Assembly (NCBI GenBank): GCA_022446985.1 | Contig: JAKVBD010000013.1 | Span: forward strand, 1-64,000 | Source: Lentisphaerales bacterium | Lineage (GTDB): Bacteria > Verrucomicrobiota > Lentisphaeria > Lentisphaerales > Lentisphaeraceae | DNA length: 64,000 nt | Direction: 5' to 3' | Part shown: positions 60,127 through 64,000 of the stretch, piece by piece | How positions within the stretch are numbered: position 1 is the first letter of the stretch | Layout: each line of letters opens with the position of its first letter | Made by a program: the position numbers and the translations under genes | The notes under the pieces: generated by a model | Databases searched by the model: none | What the model was told of the DNA's origin: nothing | What the model saw: the letters and a program-made list of their open reading frames with translations, nothing else

Positions 60127-60858
60127 TTAGTCTTCTTTATAAGCATTTTGGTAGTACTCAAGCATTTCACCTTGTGGAAGGTAGAGTAAACGAATACCCA
60201 TATAAGAGCGGCGCTTTTCAGGAGGAAAAGAAAACGTCTGTTTTCCACAGTATAAAAAGTCCTCTGGATTCTGCCAGGAGCCGCCCTTTAAAATATGCGG
60301 ATCTCTTTCGTCGTCAAAAGAATCAATACACCACTCCCAAACATTGCCAGACATATCTAGACAACCATAAGGACTTGCTCCACTTGGGCGCATATTTATT
60401 TGACTGGTAGTTTTTGACTCCAGCTGATTAAAGCACGCCAGCTTTTCATTTGGAAATTCATCGCCCCAGGGAAATGGACGACCATCTTCACCACGAGCGG
60501 CTTTTTCCCACTCATCATTTTGCGGAAGACTGTAGTAATGACCGGTTTTCTTGCGCAACCAGCGACAGACTTCTTTGGCGTCTAACCAACTGACATTTAC
60601 AGCCGGACAATCAGGCATAGGAGATACTTTAAGCATTTCATTTAAATCGCTCTCCGGGAAATCATATCCGGTATCTGCTAGAAACGCTTGAAATAAAGCA
60701 ACGGTCATAGGAGAACGACTCAAGTAAAAGGGAGCTTTAATCTCCATTTCAGTCTTGCCACCCTCGCCACCTAAAAAAGTTCCTTCAGGGATAAAACAGA
60801 ACTCTTGTCCAAGATTATCCCTGATGATCTCACCAGTGTTAAAAAATTTAAGTGCCAT
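60127..60858 (-). CDS. Formylglycine-generating-enzyme-like (SUMF1/FGE) protein
   Basis: 243 residues. FCFIPEGTFLGGEGGKTEME, PFYLSRSPMTVALFQAFLAD, CPAVNVSWLDAKEVCRWLRK, LPQNDEWEKAARGEDGRPFP, YGCLDMSGNVWEWCIDSFDD and ILKGGSWQNP are the family signature. No signal peptide. Such proteins either activate sulfatases by making formylglycine or act in other Cys- or radical-type modifications; the pair of active-site Cys of true FGE is not obvious here. No sulfatase is nearby. It lies 22 bases after serA and may share its transcript. Confidence 0.87.
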   Translation of the reverse strand: MALKFFNTGEIIRDNLGQEFCFIPEGTFLGGEGGKTEMEIKAPFYLSRSPMTVALFQAFLADTGYDFPESDLNEMLKVSPMPDCPAVNVSWLDAKEVCRWLRKKTGHYYSLPQNDEWEKAARGEDGRPFPWGDEFPNEKLACFNQLESKTTSQINMRPSGASPYGCLDMSGNVWEWCIDSFDDERDPHILKGGSWQNPEDFLYCGKQTFSFPPEKRRSYMGIRLLYLPQGEMLEYYQNAYKED

Positions 60859-60880
60859 ACTTAAATATTAACACCTAATA

Positions 60881-62446
60881 TTAAGACTGAAAGTGGAAAC
60901 CTACTTCACAATCCAATTGAGACTTAACTTTTTCAACAATTGCACCACTTACAGACTTATTCACCTTAAGTACTGCGATTGATTTGTTACCTTCGCTGTT
61001 GTGAGGAGAACGGATATCATCGATATTGATACCTTCAGCAGCAACTGCCTGTGTAATCTGAGCTAGAACACCAGGTCTGTCCTGGTAAGCAAAAACTACA
61101 GTGTGGCCAGTTGGCTCGTAGTAAAGTTTGTCGAAATCAGCGATTCTAGAGATGATGATATTACCTTCAGCCATAGTACCACGAACACTTACGCGCTCAA
61201 GGTTCTGCTCGCCCTGGATAAGATCAACAGTGATTGAATCTCCGTAGTTCTTAGACTCATCAGTTTCTCTGATCTTCAGTGCGATACCTTTTTCATCAAG
61301 GTAAGCTGCTGCTGCATCAGGATCAGTGATGATACCTTTGTTGTGGCTGATACCAGCAACAACAGAAGGAACTAACCATTTCTCGAAAGCATTTAACTGA
61401 CCGTAGAAACTAACCTGAATTTCGTGTGGGTGAACTTCAGTACCAAGGTAGTTACGAGCAATGTTACCTAGAGTGTAAGCAAGCTCTTGGAACTGTTGGT
61501 CTAGGCCGTCTGGAACTGCTTTGTTAACTACAAAAGTAGAAATACCACGCTCAAGGTAGCCAACAACCTGGTTACCAGCCATGCGAGCAGCATTTGTGTT
61601 TGCTTCTAAAGAACTTGCACCAAGGTGAGGAAGCATGATGTCAGCGATGTCAGCACAAGACTTTTCACCAGCAGCATCTTTCATGTAAACGTCATTACAG
61701 AAAATGATCTTCTTGTCTTTCTTCACTTCGCGAAGTGCAGCTTCATCAAGAATTTCAGCTCTTGCACCATTAACTAGAACAGCACCGGCTTTTAGTCTTG
61801 AAAGAAGATCTTTGTTGATCATTTTGTTTGTTTCTTCAGTAGCAGGCATGTGAAGAGAGATGAAGTCAGACTTGTCGAAGATCTCTTCTTTAGTTGCTAG
61901 TGTTACACCAAAGTCTCTGGCTTTATCTACAGAAACGTACGGGTCGTAAATCAAGATGTCAGTTTCGAAACCTTTTAGACGCTTAGCTAAAAGCTGACCG
62001 ATGTTACCGAAACCAAGAATACCAACAGTTTTACCAGTCAGTTCAGAACCCATGAACTTAGCTTTTTCCCAAAGACCACTTCTAGTCGAAGCATCTGCAG
62101 GAAGGAAGTTACGGCAACCAGCAAGCATAAGACCGATTACTTCTTCGGCTACTGCATTTGAGTTTGCTCCAGGCGTGTTCATCACTGCAATTTCTTTGCT
62201 GCGAGCGTATTTGATGTCGATAGTATTGTAACCAGCACCAGCTCTGACAATAACTTTCAACTCAGGTAGAAGGTCAATGATTTCAGCAGTGATTTTTTCA
62301 CTGCGAACGATCATTGCAGTTGCTTTTTGGTTTGCTTTAGCAAGTTCAACCAGGTCTGCACCTGCTTGCTGTACAACTTCATAGCCGTTCTCTTCTAGAA
62401 TGTCAGAAGCGACTGACGAAAGTTTTGTTGGAATTAAAACTAACAT
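60881..62446 (-). CDS. serA: D-3-phosphoglycerate dehydrogenase SerA
   Basis: First step of serine synthesis from 3-phosphoglycerate. 521 residues: substrate domain, NAD domain with VGILGFGNIGQLLAKRLKGF, catalytic segments DFISLHMPATEETNKMIN and LVNGARAEILDEAAL, IMLPHLGASSLEANTNAA with the catalytic His, an intervening ASB-like domain and a C-terminal ACT domain (VVFAYQDRPGVLAQITQAVA). Length matches the long SerA type that is feedback-inhibited by serine. It has more regular codon choice than its neighbours, as expected of a well-expressed gene. Confidence 0.96.
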   Translation of the reverse strand: MLVLIPTKLSSVASDILEENGYEVVQQAGADLVELAKANQKATAMIVRSEKITAEIIDLLPELKVIVRAGAGYNTIDIKYARSKEIAVMNTPGANSNAVAEEVIGLMLAGCRNFLPADASTRSGLWEKAKFMGSELTGKTVGILGFGNIGQLLAKRLKGFETDILIYDPYVSVDKARDFGVTLATKEEIFDKSDFISLHMPATEETNKMINKDLLSRLKAGAVLVNGARAEILDEAALREVKKDKKIIFCNDVYMKDAAGEKSCADIADIMLPHLGASSLEANTNAARMAGNQVVGYLERGISTFVVNKAVPDGLDQQFQELAYTLGNIARNYLGTEVHPHEIQVSFYGQLNAFEKWLVPSVVAGISHNKGIITDPDAAAAYLDEKGIALKIRETDESKNYGDSITVDLIQGEQNLERVSVRGTMAEGNIIISRIADFDKLYYEPTGHTVVFAYQDRPGVLAQITQAVAAEGINIDDIRSPHNSEGNKSIAVLKVNKSVSGAIVEKVKSQLDCEVGFHFQS

Positions 62447-62549
62447 TATATATTTTCCTTAAAGGGTTTTCTCCAGCTTTCCCGAATGTAATTATCGCGA
62501 AGCTATTTACAAACTCTCTATTATAAAAATTTAATTTACTCTGAACGGT

Positions 62550-64000
62550 TTAGATTCTGACTTCCTCTTCATCTTCTGAAGCAACTTCATCCGAAGAAGA
62601 TTTGTAGATAGAATCACAGATCTTTCTGTATTCGCCATTCAATTCTTTACTGTTCTCACGAGGGACATCTCCAGCTTCTCGCCATCTTTTCTGAAGTCTC
62701 TTCACAGCTCCAAAATTTGTCTCCTCTTCTGCAGCCAATTCTTTAAGTTCTGCAAGAAGTTCCTGCTTAACTTTCAAACTGGATTGCTGATCTTTTTTCT
62801 TATCGCCAAAGAATTCATTTCTTTTAGCATAGAAAGCGTCTGCGGCCTTGCGGAAACGCTCCCAAATTTTCTGAGATACTGCTTTTGGTACTGGGCCAAT
62901 CTCTTTCCAGGCAGCTTGTAGTTCTCTGACTTCCTGGCTTGCCTCTTTAAATGAACGAGGGCTTGATGTCGAATCATGGTCACCAAAATTGTTATCAAAA
63001 GCATTCTGTAATTGTGCCGCCATATCTGCAACAGAAGCTGAAGCAGCACTGGAAGGACTATAGCTTACACCAGCCAATCTCTCCATTTGCTCACAAAGAT
63101 TTTCCTTCTTCTTGAGATTTTCCTGACGCTTTTCATCTTGCTCTTCAAAGTGTTCACGACGACGATCGAAGAATGTCTGGCAGATACCATTAAATCTTTT
63201 AAACATGATGCCATCATATTTGTCATTCACTGAAGGAAGTTCTTTAAATTCTGCCTGTAGCTTCTTAAGCTCTTCTGCTGTATCTTTACATTCACTGGAT
63301 TCAGCCAATAGTTCAACTTTTAGACAGAACTCTTCTTTGGCATTTAAATTTTCTTTATCTTCATCAGACAACTGATCGAAATGTTCATCACGAGCCGCAA
63401 AGAACTTATCGCAGACTTCCTTTAGCTCGGCACGCAATTCTTTATCGCGCTCAAAACCGGCACCTGGAAAGTCACGGAAATCTTTTTGGCTTTGACGGAA
63501 TAACTGAGACAGAGCCGTCCAGTCACTTTCATCATTCAAAGATTCAAACTTCTCTTTAAGTGATGCTATAACATCGAGTTTAGGCTTAGCATTTTCTTCA
63601 AATGAAGCCTGCTGCTTTTCATAGTTTTCACGGCGTTTATTAAAGAATCCATCGGCAACTTCTCTGAAACGAGCCCATAGTTCATTTTCTTTTTCGCGCG
63701 CTGCCGGACCAACTTGCTTCCAGGCTGTTTGCAGTTGCTTAATTTTCGCTGCAGCTTCTTTTGAATTCTCTAACTCAGCTGCCTTTTCAATCTCTGCAAC
63801 AAGAGCAGCTTTCTTCTCAGTATTTTCACCACGTTGAGAGTCACGCTCATTGAAAAACTCACTGCGCTTGTTGAAAAACTTATCGCAAGCCGCTCTAAAT
63901 CTTTCCCAAAGTTCTTTATCTGCCTTACGTGGAGCAGGGCCTACCTCTTTCCACTCAGCCTGAAGGGCTCTAAGAGCTTCTGCTGTTTCTTTCCACTCTT
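62550..64000 (-). CDS. DUF349 repeat protein (N-terminus beyond window)
   Basis: Open on the minus strand from the window end to a stop at 62550, at least 483 residues; an internal Met at 63539 is not the start because the same repeat pattern continues upstream. It consists of DUF349 repeats of about 70-80 residues with the core W-K-(E/Q)-(V/I)-GP(V/A)P(K/R)...(L)W(E/A)RFR...(F)(F/Y)xKRxE: for example AEWKEVGPAPRKADKELWER, TAWKQVGPAAREKENELWAR and AAWKEIGPVPKAVSQKIWER. It is Lys/Glu-rich and helical with a short acidic end. DUF349 proteins have no firmly known activity. The 103 bases to serA hold no gene. Confidence 0.88.
   Translation of the reverse strand, partial: EWKETAEALRALQAEWKEVGPAPRKADKELWERFRAACDKFFNKRSEFFNERDSQRGENTEKKAALVAEIEKAAELENSKEAAAKIKQLQTAWKQVGPAAREKENELWARFREVADGFFNKRRENYEKQQASFEENAKPKLDVIASLKEKFESLNDESDWTALSQLFRQSQKDFRDFPGAGFERDKELRAELKEVCDKFFAARDEHFDQLSDEDKENLNAKEEFCLKVELLAESSECKDTAEELKKLQAEFKELPSVNDKYDGIMFKRFNGICQTFFDRRREHFEEQDEKRQENLKKKENLCEQMERLAGVSYSPSSAASASVADMAAQLQNAFDNNFGDHDSTSSPRSFKEASQEVRELQAAWKEIGPVPKAVSQKIWERFRKAADAFYAKRNEFFGDKKKDQQSSLKVKQELLAELKELAAEEETNFGAVKRLQKRWREAGDVPRENSKELNGEYRKICDSIYKSSSDEVASEDEEEVRI

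Noticed and set aside
1-64000. tRNA, rRNA, insertion sequences or phage genes
   Set aside because: None was recognised in the intergenic spaces by eye; a tRNAscan or Rfam search would be needed for certainty.

Overview
The window is a dense stretch of bacterial chromosome with moderate-to-low G+C and very few gaps. Several traits point to the PVC superphylum, most likely a marine Lentisphaerae: Gram-negative envelope features (TonB-dependent BtuB, periplasmic BtuF, lipoproteins), an ECF sigma factor followed by a membrane-anchored Ser/Thr kinase and a leucine-rich-repeat protein, futalosine-type menaquinone genes (mqnA), a sulfatase-maturase-like (FGE) protein and a DUF349 repeat protein. This taxonomic placement is inference from gene content, not from a search.

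Layout. (1) 1-11900: a chemosensory cluster. On the minus strand lie cheA (HPt-HPt-REC-kinase), cheW, a soluble globin-PAS-MCP receptor, a second cheW, cheR and cheB (cut by the window edge). On the plus strand a second, divergent cheA is followed by a CheD-receiver fusion. No flagellar or pilus genes are visible. (2) 12076-16548: a small secreted protein, a rhodanese, a large flavin/iron-sulfur membrane oxidoreductase whose FAD module looks circularly permuted, and a DUF547 protein. (3) 16533-44988: an almost complete cobalamin locus. A 20-gene minus-strand operon (32980 down to 16533) starts at a cobalamin riboswitch (about 33055-33170) and encodes CbtB, two membrane-anchored extracytoplasmic proteins, a protease-less LonB-like ATPase, CbiX-ferredoxin, DUF3209, an FNR-CbiD fusion, CbiC, CbiET, a previously uncalled 47-residue repeat peptide, CbiL, CbiG, CobO, CbiH, CbiF, two unknown proteins, a YtkA/FixH-like lipoprotein, a di-haem peroxidase, BluB and CbiB. 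Upstream on the same strand are a CobD-CbiP fusion and CbiA. On the plus strand are cobC, cobU, cobT and cobS, then btuC (minus), a second cobalamin riboswitch, and btuB, btuF and btuD. (4) 44994-49754: tatC with a long C-terminal extension, tatA, an LRR protein, a Ser/Thr kinase and an ECF sigma factor. (5) 49819-53195: menaquinone genes (menG, mqnA, ubiX-like, polyprenyl synthase). (6) 53461-64000: a hypothetical gene with a clear terminator, a decayed glycosyltransferase-like gene, a frameshifted CHASE8-type hybrid kinase with its YfiR partner, an esterase, an FGE-like protein, serA and a partial DUF349 protein.

How it fits together. The cobalamin locus combines de novo corrin synthesis by the early-cobalt type route (CbiX, CbiG, CbiD; no CobG, CobF or CobN seen), lower-ligand synthesis by O2-dependent BluB, nucleotide-loop assembly, and salvage through BtuBFCD. 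Both the long operon and the uptake genes carry cobalamin riboswitches. No recognisable CbiJ/CobK precorrin-6A reductase is present. The flavodoxin-reductase-like domain fused to CbiD is a good candidate to replace it. The most promising undescribed parts are the tandem-repeat Cys peptide inside the operon, the CbtB/membrane protein/LonB-like ATPase block, and the redox pair next to bluB.

Three genes between 50.7 and 58.1 kb are broken: mqnA by an in-frame TGA at a Trp position, a glycosyltransferase-like gene by several lesions, and the hybrid kinase by a one-base frameshift. This may mean local gene decay or consensus errors in this part of the assembly.
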